DNA of 42,121 bases from an uncultured Bacilli bacterium (GTDB lineage: Bacteria; Bacillota_I; Bacilli_A; RF39; UBA660): positions 1 through 42,121 of the forward strand of contig CAKOPW010000011.1 in NCBI GenBank assembly GCA_934101115.1. Direction: 5' to 3'. Below the pieces are notes generated by a model that was not told the origin of the DNA, did no database searches, and saw only the letters and a list, made by a program, of their open reading frames with translations. A program made the translations under genes and the position numbers. Every line of letters starts with the position of its first letter. Positions within the stretch are counted from its first letter, which is position 1. Shown here in pieces: positions 27,051 to 35,516 of this stretch.

Positions 27051-28697
27051 ATGAATGAAACTGGATTAATTGAACAAGTATCAAGAATTATAAATGCCAA
27101 TTATTCAAATATTTATGTAATTGATGTAATTGATGACAAAGTATATCGTTTTGATTTCACAATAAGTAATAATTTAGTGATTAAAGAGGTAACTACTTAT
27201 ACTGATTTTATTGAAGTTGCTAAAAGATTTGTAAACGCAGGGGATTTATCCGCTTATTTTGATGCTTTATCTATAAATAAATTGGAACTAGAAAGTCAAA
27301 GAGGCAATAACGAGACTAAAATAAAATATCGTAAGTTATGTGAAACTGGTGAGTATAAATGGTTTGTTAATATAATCAATTATTTACCTTATGAAGGGAA
27401 AAAACTAATTTTCATGATGAGTGAAGACATCAGTAATAGACTTACAGATATTGAAAGTGAAAATGATAAACTTGAAACTGAAGTAACTGACTATAAAAAA
27501 AGATTAGACAGAGAAAATAAAAGTATAAGTGACGCTATTTATTTAATTAATCATGCTCTTGAAACTAGCAATGGAAGTGAGCAAACAAAAAGATATATTA
27601 ATTCAGTATTCAACAAAGTAACTGAAGATCACCCTGAACTTAATAAAGCTATAATAAATAGAATGGCTGAAGTTACAAGCTATAGAAAGCCATCTATATT
27701 AATTGTTGATGATTCTTCAATTATAAGAAATTCTTTAAAAAGAATATTTTCTAATGATTATGAAATTTTAATTGCTAAAAATGGATTAGAAGCCATAAAT
27801 ATTATTACGGAAAATGTTTTATCAAGTAATATGAATATGTCTAAGGAAAATATTGTTGGTATGCTTCTAGATCTAGTGATGCCTGAATCAGATGGATTTG
27901 AAGTTCTTGAATTTATGAAAGCAAATGATTTATTTAATAGAATTCCTGTTGCTATTATAAGTGGAGATGAAACCAGAGAAACAAGAAAAAGAGTATACCA
28001 ATATGAGATTGTTGATATGCTTGAAAAACCATTTAACACCGAAAATATTCGTAGAAGATTTGGTAAAATAGTTAATTTATATCAATCAAGCAATAGCTTA
28101 CAAAATATTGTTGAAGTTCAAAATGAAGAACTAAAAACAGTAAATGAAAATAAATCATTGGAACTAATTATAAATAAAATAATAACTAATATCGAAACTT
28201 CAAAAGAATCTAGTTTATTAAAAAGAGTTGTTAAAATATTAAGTGATTCTTTAGCAAGTAAATATCCAAAATATAATTTGGATTCTAAAAAAATAGATAA
28301 TATTGTTAAGTCTTGTGCTTTATATAATGTTGGATCAATCGCGATATCTAAAGATTCAGTTATTACAAGTGATTCCATAAAAGAAGAAATTGAATATGGA
28401 AATGTTCTATTAAAAAATTATATTAAAGATGAAGCTCATTTAAAGGTTGCATCAAATATAGTTAACTATAGCTTTGAAATGTTTAATGGAAGCGGTTATC
28501 CAAATGCTTTAAAAGGAAATGATATTCCAATAGAAGCACAACTTACAAGTATTTCAGTAAGAATAGTTCAATATTCCTTAAATAAATCATTTAATATAGC
28601 TATAAAAAATATATTAATGGTTGAAGATAAGAAATACAATCCCGATATCTTAGATGTTATTAAAGACACAAAAAAAGAACTAAAAGATTTGTTCTAG
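27051..28697 (+). CDS. Response-regulator protein with N-terminal sensor-like domain and degenerate HD-GYP domain
   Basis: This is a cytoplasmic protein of 548 residues. Residues 1-130 look like a PAS-type or ligand-sensing domain, and 130-165 a coiled coil. A receiver domain follows (about 213-345) with all key residues: D220-D221, phospho-acceptor D274 in MLLDLVMPESDG, S304 in IISGDE and K326 in LEKPF. The C-terminal domain ends with FNGSGYPNALKGNDIPIEAQ, the HD-GYP signature region. The HD dyad expected in the helix before VGSIAI is replaced by Y425-N426, and the His pair before GSGYP is also absent, so metal binding and cyclic-di-GMP hydrolysis are unlikely. It probably acts as a phosphorylation- or ligand-controlled binding module. 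No kinase gene adjoins it. Confidence 0.82.
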   Translation: MNETGLIEQVSRIINANYSNIYVIDVIDDKVYRFDFTISNNLVIKEVTTYTDFIEVAKRFVNAGDLSAYFDALSINKLELESQRGNNETKIKYRKLCETGEYKWFVNIINYLPYEGKKLIFMMSEDISNRLTDIESENDKLETEVTDYKKRLDRENKSISDAIYLINHALETSNGSEQTKRYINSVFNKVTEDHPELNKAIINRMAEVTSYRKPSILIVDDSSIIRNSLKRIFSNDYEILIAKNGLEAINIITENVLSSNMNMSKENIVGMLLDLVMPESDGFEVLEFMKANDLFNRIPVAIISGDETRETRKRVYQYEIVDMLEKPFNTENIRRRFGKIVNLYQSSNSLQNIVEVQNEELKTVNENKSLELIINKIITNIETSKESSLLKRVVKILSDSLASKYPKYNLDSKKIDNIVKSCALYNVGSIAISKDSVITSDSIKEEIEYGNVLLKNYIKDEAHLKVASNIVNYSFEMFNGSGYPNALKGNDIPIEAQLTSISVRIVQYSLNKSFNIAIKNILMVEDKKYNPDILDVIKDTKKELKDLF

Positions 28698-28725
28698 AGA
28701 AATGCAAATAGCATTTCTTTCTTTA
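28698..28725 (+). terminator. Intrinsic terminator
   Basis: AGAAATGC (28698-28705) pairs with GCATTTCT (28711-28718), followed by a T-rich run. Confidence 0.85.
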
Positions 28726-28750
28726 TTATAATAATTAGGAGTTGAAGTAT

Positions 28751-29287
28751 ATGAAAAAGAAAAAAAATTCTTTGAATCCATTAATAATATTTCTAGCAAT
28801 AATTATAATTATTCTATCTATTATTTATGGTATATTTATTAATCCAATAAAGCAAGATGATGATCCTATAAAAGAGCCTTTAAAATTTGATGTACATTTT
28901 GAAAATCCACAAGCAATACTTATTCCTGAAGAAAAAAGGTTAGATGGATTGGATTTCAATGAAAGTTCAACAACTTTATCTTTTTCTGCTTTTTTAAAAC
29001 TAAATGATGTTTATGATTACACTTTAGAGGTTGTTAACGCCGGCGATACAAGTGTTAGTCTAAATCAATTATCGATGACAAAAGCAAATGAAGCTAACTC
29101 TAGTGCAGAAAATATAACTTATACGATTACATGGGATGATGGTGAAGAAATCAAGGAAAATGATGTAATTGAGAAAAATTCTAGAAGAAAAGTAATTATC
29201 CACGTTCAAGACAACAATGAAGAAACTATAGATATTTATCAAAAATATAATTTTACTTTAAATATGAATTTTATTAAAACTAAATAA
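28751..29287 (+). CDS. Small surface protein, TasA/camelysin-like beta domain
   Basis: This 178-residue protein starts at ATG 28751; AGGAG eight bases upstream rules out the TTG at 28742. Residues 8-31 are a membrane segment. An acidic linker and one beta-sandwich domain follow (LSFSAFLKLNDVYDYTLEVV, then VNAGDTSVSLNQL). The YTLEVVNAGDTSVSL pattern matches the strand-and-turn wording of the N-terminal domain in the larger surface proteins here (YEVTNNSSNYDAEVKVTC) and of TasA-like proteins. It lacks the cysteine pair and has no tail. It stands just ahead of whiA. Confidence 0.6.
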   Translation: MKKKKNSLNPLIIFLAIIIIILSIIYGIFINPIKQDDDPIKEPLKFDVHFENPQAILIPEEKRLDGLDFNESSTTLSFSAFLKLNDVYDYTLEVVNAGDTSVSLNQLSMTKANEANSSAENITYTITWDDGEEIKENDVIEKNSRRKVIIHVQDNNEETIDIYQKYNFTLNMNFIKTK

Positions 29288-29327
29288 TATGTTATACTAT
29301 TATGAAATTTAAGAAAGGAAGAAATCT

Positions 29328-30236
29328 ATGGCATCATTTACTACTCAAATAAAAGACGAAATAAGTAAAATTGAAACAAATAAGTTAGAATCTATAAGTG
29401 AATTATGTGCATTTTTAAAATATAATGATGCTATAGATGAAACTTTAACAGTCAAAACCGAAAATTCAAGTGTAGCCAGAAGAATATTTAATCTTTTAAA
29501 AAGAATTTATGGAGTAAACATAAAATTAACTATCAGAAGCCAAAAAAAATTTTTTAACAAAACTATTTATTATTTACATGTAAGTGAAAAAATAGATATT
29601 ATCAACAATGATATAGAAAGTATATATAAATCTATTACTTCTTTTTCTGATGAAGAACAAGCATCATATTTAAAAGGTGTATTTCTTGCTAACGGTTCAA
29701 TAAATGATCCTAAAACCAGTAAATATCATTTAGAGTTTTTAATTAACGATGAATTAAAAGCAAAGCTTGTTGATAAATTATTAAAGCATTTTAGATTCTC
29801 CAGTAAAATTTTAAAGAGAGAAAAAGGTTATATGGTTTATTTAAAACAAGCTGAAGAAATAAGTGATTTTATTAAAATGATCGGAGCTATTACAGCATTA
29901 TTTTACTATGAAGATATACGTATTTATAGAGATCACAAAAACATGGTTAATAGATTGAATAACTGTGAACAAGCCAATGTAGAAAAGTCTTTAAAGACAT
30001 GTAATGAACAAATAGAAAATATAAATTATTTAAAAGAAAATGACTTGGAATCTTTAATAGATGATAAAACAAAACTAATAATGACTTATAGACTTAAATA
30101 TCCAGAGACGACAATGAATGAACTTGCAGAAATTATATCTTTAGAAACCGATATTAATATTACTAAATCTGGAATAAACCATCATTTTAGAAAAATAAAA
30201 GAATTAGTTGAAAAAAGTAAAAATAAAGATTTATAG
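29328..30236 (+). CDS. whiA: DNA-binding regulator WhiA
   Basis: This 302-residue protein has the usual WhiA length. The start ATG 29328 has AAAGGAAG upstream. The N-terminal WhiA domain begins ASFTTQIKDEISK. The LAGLIDADG-like core shows YLKGVFLANGSINDPKTSKY and LEFLINDELKAKLVDKLL, followed by the family wording YRDHKNMVNRLNNCEQANVE. The C-terminal helix-turn-helix covers LKYPETTMNELAEIISL and ITKSGINHHFRKIKELVEK. WhiA homologs occur in nearly all Gram-positive bacteria and affect cell division and chromosome segregation. The usual rapZ-yvcK neighbours are absent here. Confidence 0.95.
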   Translation: MASFTTQIKDEISKIETNKLESISELCAFLKYNDAIDETLTVKTENSSVARRIFNLLKRIYGVNIKLTIRSQKKFFNKTIYYLHVSEKIDIINNDIESIYKSITSFSDEEQASYLKGVFLANGSINDPKTSKYHLEFLINDELKAKLVDKLLKHFRFSSKILKREKGYMVYLKQAEEISDFIKMIGAITALFYYEDIRIYRDHKNMVNRLNNCEQANVEKSLKTCNEQIENINYLKENDLESLIDDKTKLIMTYRLKYPETTMNELAEIISLETDINITKSGINHHFRKIKELVEKSKNKDL

Positions 30237-30239
30237 AAG

Positions 30240-30264
30240 AAAATCACCAAAAGTGATTTTTTTT
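30240..30264 (+). terminator. whiA terminator
   Basis: AAAATCAC (30240-30247) pairs with GTGATTTT (30253-30260) around CAAAA, with extra T. Confidence 0.88.
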
Positions 30265-30321
30265 AATTGTTAAAGTAAAAATAATATAAAGATAGAATTT
30301 TAACATACTAAGAATAGAATA

Positions 30322-30363
30322 TTTACTCTACAACAAATAAATTGTATAATTTAAATATAATAG
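30322..30363 (+). repeat. Upstream promoter box, copy 2
   Basis: TTTACT (30322-30327), a 17-base spacer and TATAAT (30345-30350). Bases 30326-30363 are identical to 1-38, and the preceding AATAGAATATTTACT recurs at 40365-40379. It lies about 64 bases ahead of G8 copy 3. It is probably a second promoter or regulator site for the surface genes. Confidence 0.7.
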
Positions 30364-30413
30364 ACAAGAGTAACAGAATAAAATGCAAAATGATGTAAAT
30401 AAAAGTAATTCCC

Positions 30414-30441
30414 TTGCAAATCGGGGGGGGTATTATAAAAT
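30414..30441 (+). promoter_or_regulatory. G8 promoter element, copy 3
   Basis: TTGCAA (30414-30419), ATC, eight G (30423-30430), then TATTATAAAAT, with TAAAAT at 30436-30441 (spacer 16). The -35 differs by one base from the other three copies; the G-run length does not differ. The gene starts at the GTG at 30471. Confidence 0.65.
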
Positions 30442-30470
30442 AAAAATAGAAAGATAAGGAAGATGTAAAA

Positions 30471-32594
30471 GTGAAGAAGACGACAATACTTTTAATAGCA
30501 ATTCTATTTATGGTAATTGGTTATGCAGCATATAACGCAACGGTAAATATATATGGAAATGCATTGCTAGCCGAAAACTTAAATGATTTCAAAGTATATC
30601 TTTCTAATTTAAAAGTAAATGGAACTGAAATAAGTGGAATAAACGATACAAAAGATGAGTTTACAATAAGTGATATAAATGGAGACATAAGTGTAGATAT
30701 AGTAAATGATTCAACAGAATATGATACTGAAAGCTACTTAGAATGTGTAAAAGAAGATGAAAATGTAGGAAAAGTTTGGAACTATGATTATACAGGAGGA
30801 GAACAAACATTTACTGTACCAGTTAATGGAACATATAAACTAGAAACTTGGGGAGCAAGTGGAGGTTACTCAAAAAATGAAACATATTTAGGAGGCTATG
30901 GTGGATATTCTACTGGGCAAATATCATTAAATAAAAATCAGAGTCTATACGTAAATGTAGGAGGACAAGGTGAAAACGGAACATCTATGACAAGTGACAA
31001 AGCTGGTGGTTATAATGGTGGAGGTTATTCATATCATTTTAGTCACAACAATTGTTATAGCGGTTCCGGTGGAGGAGCAACACATATTGCTACAAAGTCA
31101 GGTATTTTATCAACACTAAAAAATAATATATCAAGTATTTTACTAGTTTCTGGAGGCGGAGGTGGAGCAAGTGGAGATTTTGTTTCTGGTTCACAAGGTT
31201 ATAGTTTTGGTGGCTCCGGAGGTGGAATAAATGGTGCCGATAGTTATAATGTTGTTGGAACGTTAAATTCAGGTTATGGATATGGAGGAACTCAAACTCG
31301 AGGAGGTCTATTTTACGAAGCTAGTTTTACTGGTCAAGAAGGTGAGTTTGGAAAAGGTGCAGATTCAACTTCTGGAGCAAATCAAGGTGGCTCTAGCGCT
31401 GGAGGAGGCTTCTATGGAGGAGGTTCCGGAGGCGGACATTTTGGCTCTGGAGGAGGTTCAGGATATATAGCTAACTCTCTTTTAAGCAAAAAAGTGATGT
31501 ATTGTTACAAATGTACGGAATCAAGTGAAGAATCTACAAAAACTATATCAACAACATGTGTAAACTCTAATCCAACAGAAAATTGTGCAAAGCAAGAAAA
31601 TGGATATGCTCGTATTACTTTATTATCATCTCCAACAAACATAACAACAGATAAAGTAACAATTACTGCCCAAGAAAGCAGTAATCAAAATATAAAAAAT
31701 GTAACAGGGAAATCTTTAACATGTAAATTGAAAGTTAATAAAATTTCTAGAACCGAAAAAAAAGTATATACAGTTCCAACAGAATGGAATTTTGATTATA
31801 CAGGAGAAGAACAAATATTTATTGCACCGATAAAAGGTACTTATAAGTTAGAAGTTTGGGGAGCCCAAGGTTACACAATAAATTCTTATATAGGAGGCTA
31901 TGGTGGATACTCAACAGGTAAGATAACTTTTTCTAAAAATCAAAAAATCTATTTATTTGTTGGAGAAAAAGGTAATGGTGGAGTTGCCAATAATACAACA
32001 TATTCAAGTTATCCTAATTCATTAAATGCAACCGCAGGAGATAACGTCTCTTATATTGGCTCCGGTGGAGGTTCTACACACATAACATTAGAAAACTCTC
32101 TTATTTCACAAATAACAAATTTAGATAAACTAATCATAGTTTCTGGAGGCGGCGGAGCATCTACTTGGACTTCTGGTGATGGTTGGTCTGGTACTGGAGG
32201 CTCGGGCGGAGGATTTAAAGGTAATTCTGGTAAGTCTAATATAGCAAACTTTTTACCAGGAGGTGGAGGAACACAAACCTCAGAAGGAAACGCTGGAAAT
32301 GATGGTACAGCAGGAAATTTTGGTTTAAGTGAACTTACTAAAGCAAGTGGATCTTGTGGTGGAGGCGGTTATTATGGAGGTGGAACATCTTGGGGCTCTG
32401 CTGGAGGTGGAGGTTCAGGATATATAGGTAATTCACTTCTAAGCGAAAAAACAATGTACTGCTATAATTGTGAAGAATCTTCCGAAGAAAATATCAAAAC
32501 AATCTCAACAACATGCACAAGTGAAACACCAAAAGAAAACTGTGCAAAGCAAGGAAATGGATACGCACGTATTACTTTAGTAAGTATAGATTAA
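30471..32594 (+). CDS. Gly-rich surface protein with two Gly-rich lectin-like modules
   Basis: This 707-residue protein starts at GTG 30471, with AAGGAAG upstream. Residues 4-26 are hydrophobic and the next 65 form the start of the family's N-terminal domain (NIYGNALLAENLNDFKVY). At C92 the domain is interrupted by a Gly-rich module (about 103-385; WNYDYTGGEQ, GGYGGYST, LLVSGGGGG, GGFYGGGSGGG, SGYIANSLL) and resumes with SSPTNITTDKVTITAQESSN to C418 in LTCKLKVNKI. A second Gly-rich module of the same type fills about 439-707. The modules match the Gly-rich family of ALK-type extracellular domains (PF12810-like). Each ends with paired-Cys segments (MYCYKC, TTCVNSNPTENC). A ligand-binding surface role is inferred. 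Confidence 0.8.
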   Translation: MKKTTILLIAILFMVIGYAAYNATVNIYGNALLAENLNDFKVYLSNLKVNGTEISGINDTKDEFTISDINGDISVDIVNDSTEYDTESYLECVKEDENVGKVWNYDYTGGEQTFTVPVNGTYKLETWGASGGYSKNETYLGGYGGYSTGQISLNKNQSLYVNVGGQGENGTSMTSDKAGGYNGGGYSYHFSHNNCYSGSGGGATHIATKSGILSTLKNNISSILLVSGGGGGASGDFVSGSQGYSFGGSGGGINGADSYNVVGTLNSGYGYGGTQTRGGLFYEASFTGQEGEFGKGADSTSGANQGGSSAGGGFYGGGSGGGHFGSGGGSGYIANSLLSKKVMYCYKCTESSEESTKTISTTCVNSNPTENCAKQENGYARITLLSSPTNITTDKVTITAQESSNQNIKNVTGKSLTCKLKVNKISRTEKKVYTVPTEWNFDYTGEEQIFIAPIKGTYKLEVWGAQGYTINSYIGGYGGYSTGKITFSKNQKIYLFVGEKGNGGVANNTTYSSYPNSLNATAGDNVSYIGSGGGSTHITLENSLISQITNLDKLIIVSGGGGASTWTSGDGWSGTGGSGGGFKGNSGKSNIANFLPGGGGTQTSEGNAGNDGTAGNFGLSELTKASGSCGGGGYYGGGTSWGSAGGGGSGYIGNSLLSEKTMYCYNCEESSEENIKTISTTCTSETPKENCAKQGNGYARITLVSID

Positions 32595-32597
32595 AAA

Positions 32598-32624
32598 AGT
32601 TATGCGAAAAAGCATAATTTTTTT
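32598..32624 (+). terminator. Terminator just upstream of G8 copy 4
   Basis: TTATGC (32600-32605) pairs with GCATAA (32612-32617), followed by seven T. The end lies only about 20 bases before the G8 element. Confidence 0.82.
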
Positions 32625-32645
32625 GTTCAAAAATTTTGGTTTGAC

Positions 32646-32673
32646 TTGAAAATCGGGGGGGGTATTATAAAAT
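32646..32673 (+). promoter_or_regulatory. G8 promoter element, copy 4
   Basis: TTGAAA (32646-32651), ATC, eight G (32655-32662), then TATTATAAAAT. An overlapping TTGACT (32641-32646) with TATTAT (32663-32668) also gives a spacer of 16. Only 21 bases lie between the upstream terminator and TTGAAA, so no other promoter fits ahead of 32703. This is the strongest support for reading the element as a promoter. Confidence 0.72.
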
Positions 32674-32702
32674 AAAAATAGAAAGATAAGGAAGATGTAA
32701 AA

Positions 32703-34652
32703 GTGAAGAAAACAACAATACTCTTGATAACAGTTTTATTTATGGTAATTGGCTATGCAGCATATAATGTAACAGTAAATATATATGGAAATTCAAAGCT
32801 AGCAGAAAATCTAAATGACTTTAAAGTATATCTTTCTAATTTAAAAGTAAACGGAACAGAAGTAAGTGGAATAAATGAAACAAAAGACGAATTTACAATA
32901 AATGATATAAATGGAGACATAAGTGTAGATATAGTAAATGATTCAACAGAATATGACACAGATGTTTATTTAGACTGTGATATAGATAATACTTGGGATT
33001 TTGATTATACTGGTAAAATACAAACCTTTACTACACCAACCACTGGTACTTATAAATTAGAGGTATGGGGAGCTCAAGGAACGGAAAATACAGGAACCTA
33101 TGGTAAAACAGTTGGTGGCTATGGAGGGTATTCAACCGGAAAAGTAAATATGAATAACGGAATCAATTTATATATTGCAGTTGGAAATAAAGCAGCTGTT
33201 AGAGGAACATCTTTTAATGGAGGCGGGGCTGGAGATTTCCCTGGAGGAGGAGCAACACATATAGCAATAAACAATAATCTAGGAGAACTAGAAAATTATG
33301 TAAATAATATAGCAAGTTTACTTGTTGTAGCTGGAGGCGGAGGCGGAGATGATGCCGCCGTTGGATATGAAACATCAGTTAATCCAATCGTTTCTGGATC
33401 TGGTGGTGGTTATATTGGAAATGATAGTCCATTTAGACCTGGTTATGGAGGAACACAAACAGCTGGTGGAAGCGGATATCAAAATGGATCATTTGGAAAA
33501 GGTGGAAATTCGGGAGCAGGTTCCGATAGTGCCTCCGGTGGAGGTGGAGGATTTTATGGAGGCGGCTCTGGAGCAGATGGAAAATGGGATTGTGGTGGAG
33601 GCGGCTCAGGCTATATTGGAAATTCACTTCTAACTGATAAGAACATGTATTGTTATAACTGTACTGAATCAAATGAAACATCAACAAAAACCATATCAAC
33701 AACATGTGTAAACTCTAATCCAATTGAAAATTGTGCAAAGTCTAAAAATGGATACGCACGTATTACTTTATTATCATCACCAACAAATATAACAACGGAC
33801 AAAGTAACAATTACTGCTCAAGAAAGCATTAATCAAAATATAAAAAATACAGTTGGTAAATCATTAACATGTAAGTTAAAAGTCAACAAAATTTCTAGAA
33901 CTGAAAAAGCTAACTTAAGACCGACAGAATGGAATTATGATTATACTGGAAAAGAAGCAATATTTACTGCTCCAATCACCGGAGCATATAAACTTGAGGT
34001 ATGGGGAGCACAAGGCGGAGAAAATGGAGGTTTTGGAGGCTATTCCAGTGGAGTGACAAAATTAGATATCAACACTACAATATATATAAATGTTGGCGGA
34101 ATTGGAGGTGATCATACTGGAGGTGGAGGTTACAATGGTGGAGGTCGAGGTTATTCTGCTGCAGCTACTTGTGGAGGCGGAGGCGGAGCAACTCATATAG
34201 CAACAAAAACAGGGTTACTTTCTTCATTTGAAAATAATATAAGTAATCTATTAATAGTTTCAGGAGGCGGAGGTGGGTATTGTTACAACCATCTTGTTGA
34301 TCCTGGAAATGGTGGTGGATTTAAAGGAACAGGAACAAATCCAGGAACTCAAACAAATGGAAATGCTTTTGGTCAAGGAGCTGGAGTTTCTAGTGGCCTT
34401 CATATGCGCGGAGGAGGCGGAGGTGGCTTCTATGGCGGAGGACACAATGATAATGATTCTGGTTATGGCGGATCCGGTTATATAGGCAATTCACTTTTAA
34501 CAGAAAAAAGTATGTATTGCTATAATTGTGAAGAATCAAGTGAAGAAAATACCAAAACAGTAAGTACTACTTGTACAAGTGAAACAGCAACCGCAAACTG
34601 TGCTAAATCCGGTAATGGCTACGCACGCATAACTCTCATATCAACTGATTAA
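32703..34652 (+). CDS. Gly-rich surface protein, tandem paralog
   Basis: This 649-residue protein also starts with GTG and shares a nearly identical leader and N-terminus with the gene at 30471. The N-terminal beta domain is again split: C92 is followed by a Gly-rich module (WDFDYTGKIQ, GGYGGYSTG, LLVVAGGGGG, GGGFYGGGS) and the domain closes at C390 in LTCKLKVNKISRTEK. A second Gly-rich module (WNYDYTGKEA, GGYNGGGRGYS, GGGGGGFYGGG) completes the protein. The module interiors differ in length and loop sequence from the neighbour, while the borders (SLLTDKNMYCYNC, TTCVNSNPIENC, NGYARITL) are conserved. Recent tandem duplication followed by loop divergence is likely. No clear terminator follows. 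Confidence 0.8.
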   Translation: MKKTTILLITVLFMVIGYAAYNVTVNIYGNSKLAENLNDFKVYLSNLKVNGTEVSGINETKDEFTINDINGDISVDIVNDSTEYDTDVYLDCDIDNTWDFDYTGKIQTFTTPTTGTYKLEVWGAQGTENTGTYGKTVGGYGGYSTGKVNMNNGINLYIAVGNKAAVRGTSFNGGGAGDFPGGGATHIAINNNLGELENYVNNIASLLVVAGGGGGDDAAVGYETSVNPIVSGSGGGYIGNDSPFRPGYGGTQTAGGSGYQNGSFGKGGNSGAGSDSASGGGGGFYGGGSGADGKWDCGGGGSGYIGNSLLTDKNMYCYNCTESNETSTKTISTTCVNSNPIENCAKSKNGYARITLLSSPTNITTDKVTITAQESINQNIKNTVGKSLTCKLKVNKISRTEKANLRPTEWNYDYTGKEAIFTAPITGAYKLEVWGAQGGENGGFGGYSSGVTKLDINTTIYINVGGIGGDHTGGGGYNGGGRGYSAAATCGGGGGATHIATKTGLLSSFENNISNLLIVSGGGGGYCYNHLVDPGNGGGFKGTGTNPGTQTNGNAFGQGAGVSSGLHMRGGGGGGFYGGGHNDNDSGYGGSGYIGNSLLTEKSMYCYNCEESSEENTKTVSTTCTSETATANCAKSGNGYARITLISTD

Positions 34653-34708
34653 AATATTTTTTAGTTATTTAAATGAGTATTCATCATATATATTAAATAG
34701 GTGAAAAT

Positions 34709-35476
34709 ATGAAATATATTAAATATGCTCTTGTAATAACTTTATGTGTTTTATCTTTTTATGCATCAGATAGACTAATACTTTATGTAGAAAATTTAAG
34801 TCCTCTTATGAAAGAAATAAAGATGTATGAAGATTCTTTATATGAAAGTCCAGTTAACGCCATTATTGAAGACAACACAATAATAACTGGTAAAAATGGA
34901 AGAGAATTAAATAAACGTGAAAGCTATTTAAAAATGAACGACTTTGGATCATTCAATGAAACTTTCTTTGTTTATGATTATATAAAACCAGAAATTTCTG
35001 TAATGGACCATTTAGATAAAGTAATAATTGGAAATGTAAGTGATACAGATGTTTCTTTAATAGTTGATAATAAAACTATTGAAGAATATTTATTAACTGA
35101 AAAAATAAAGTTTTCTAAAATAATAAAAGAACAAGATGAAATAAATAAGAAAGAAATCACATATATAAATGGGGCTTCTAATGAAGATGATTTTAATGAT
35201 ATTCGTCGCTTTTTAAAGAAAAATAATTTAAATAAAAATATATGTGTTATTGATGTATCTAATCATTCAGCTTGTATAAACACTAAATCATTTATAATAA
35301 AACCAACAATAGAATTAAAAAGTTCTAATATTTCCTCTTATGTAAATAATACTAAGGGAGGTTCAATTATTAAGATTGATAAAAATCTTACATTAAATGA
35401 ATTTAAAGTATATTTAAGTAAATTAAAATATAACAATTTAGAGATAGTTGATTTAATTGACTTAATTAAAGAGTAA
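34709..35476 (+). CDS. Secreted or membrane protein, possibly a degenerate polysaccharide-deacetylase-like fold
   Basis: This 255-residue protein has AGGTGA ahead of ATG 34709. A hydrophobic N-terminus (about residues 5-20) suggests export with a retained anchor. The rest alternates strands and helices and ends GGSIIKIDKNLTLNEFKVYL, SKLKYNNLEIVDLIDLIKE. That closing strand-helix-L-x-x-L pattern is how NodB-type polysaccharide deacetylases end. The metal-binding motifs (TFDD, HSxxH) are not visible, so an enzyme function is not supported. It precedes polA. Confidence 0.5.
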   Translation: MKYIKYALVITLCVLSFYASDRLILYVENLSPLMKEIKMYEDSLYESPVNAIIEDNTIITGKNGRELNKRESYLKMNDFGSFNETFFVYDYIKPEISVMDHLDKVIIGNVSDTDVSLIVDNKTIEEYLLTEKIKFSKIIKEQDEINKKEITYINGASNEDDFNDIRRFLKKNNLNKNICVIDVSNHSACINTKSFIIKPTIELKSSNISSYVNNTKGGSIIKIDKNLTLNEFKVYLSKLKYNNLEIVDLIDLIKE

Positions 35477-35505
35477 TTATACCCAATTTGTGGTATAATT
35501 TTTTT
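35476..35505 (+). terminator. Terminator whose right arm doubles as a -10 for polA
   Basis: ATTATACC (35476-35483) pairs with GGTATAAT (35492-35499), followed by a T-run to 35505. The right arm contains TATAAT at 35494-35499, 18 bases before the polA start, so transcription may end and begin within the same hairpin. Confidence 0.75.
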
Positions 35506-35516
35506 AGGTGATAAAC

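Noticed and set aside
100..32662. G8 runs as G-quadruplexes
   Set aside because: Each site has a single G-run without neighbouring G-tracts, so an intramolecular quadruplex is not expected.
30471..34652. CRISPR-like or tandem DNA repeats suggested by the many GGAGG words
   Set aside because: The repetition follows Gly-rich coding sequence (GGA/GGT/GGC codons) in one open frame and has no regular spacer pattern.
34709..35476. Functional polysaccharide deacetylase
   Set aside because: Only the closing strand-helix pattern fits; the metal-binding and catalytic motifs are not visible.
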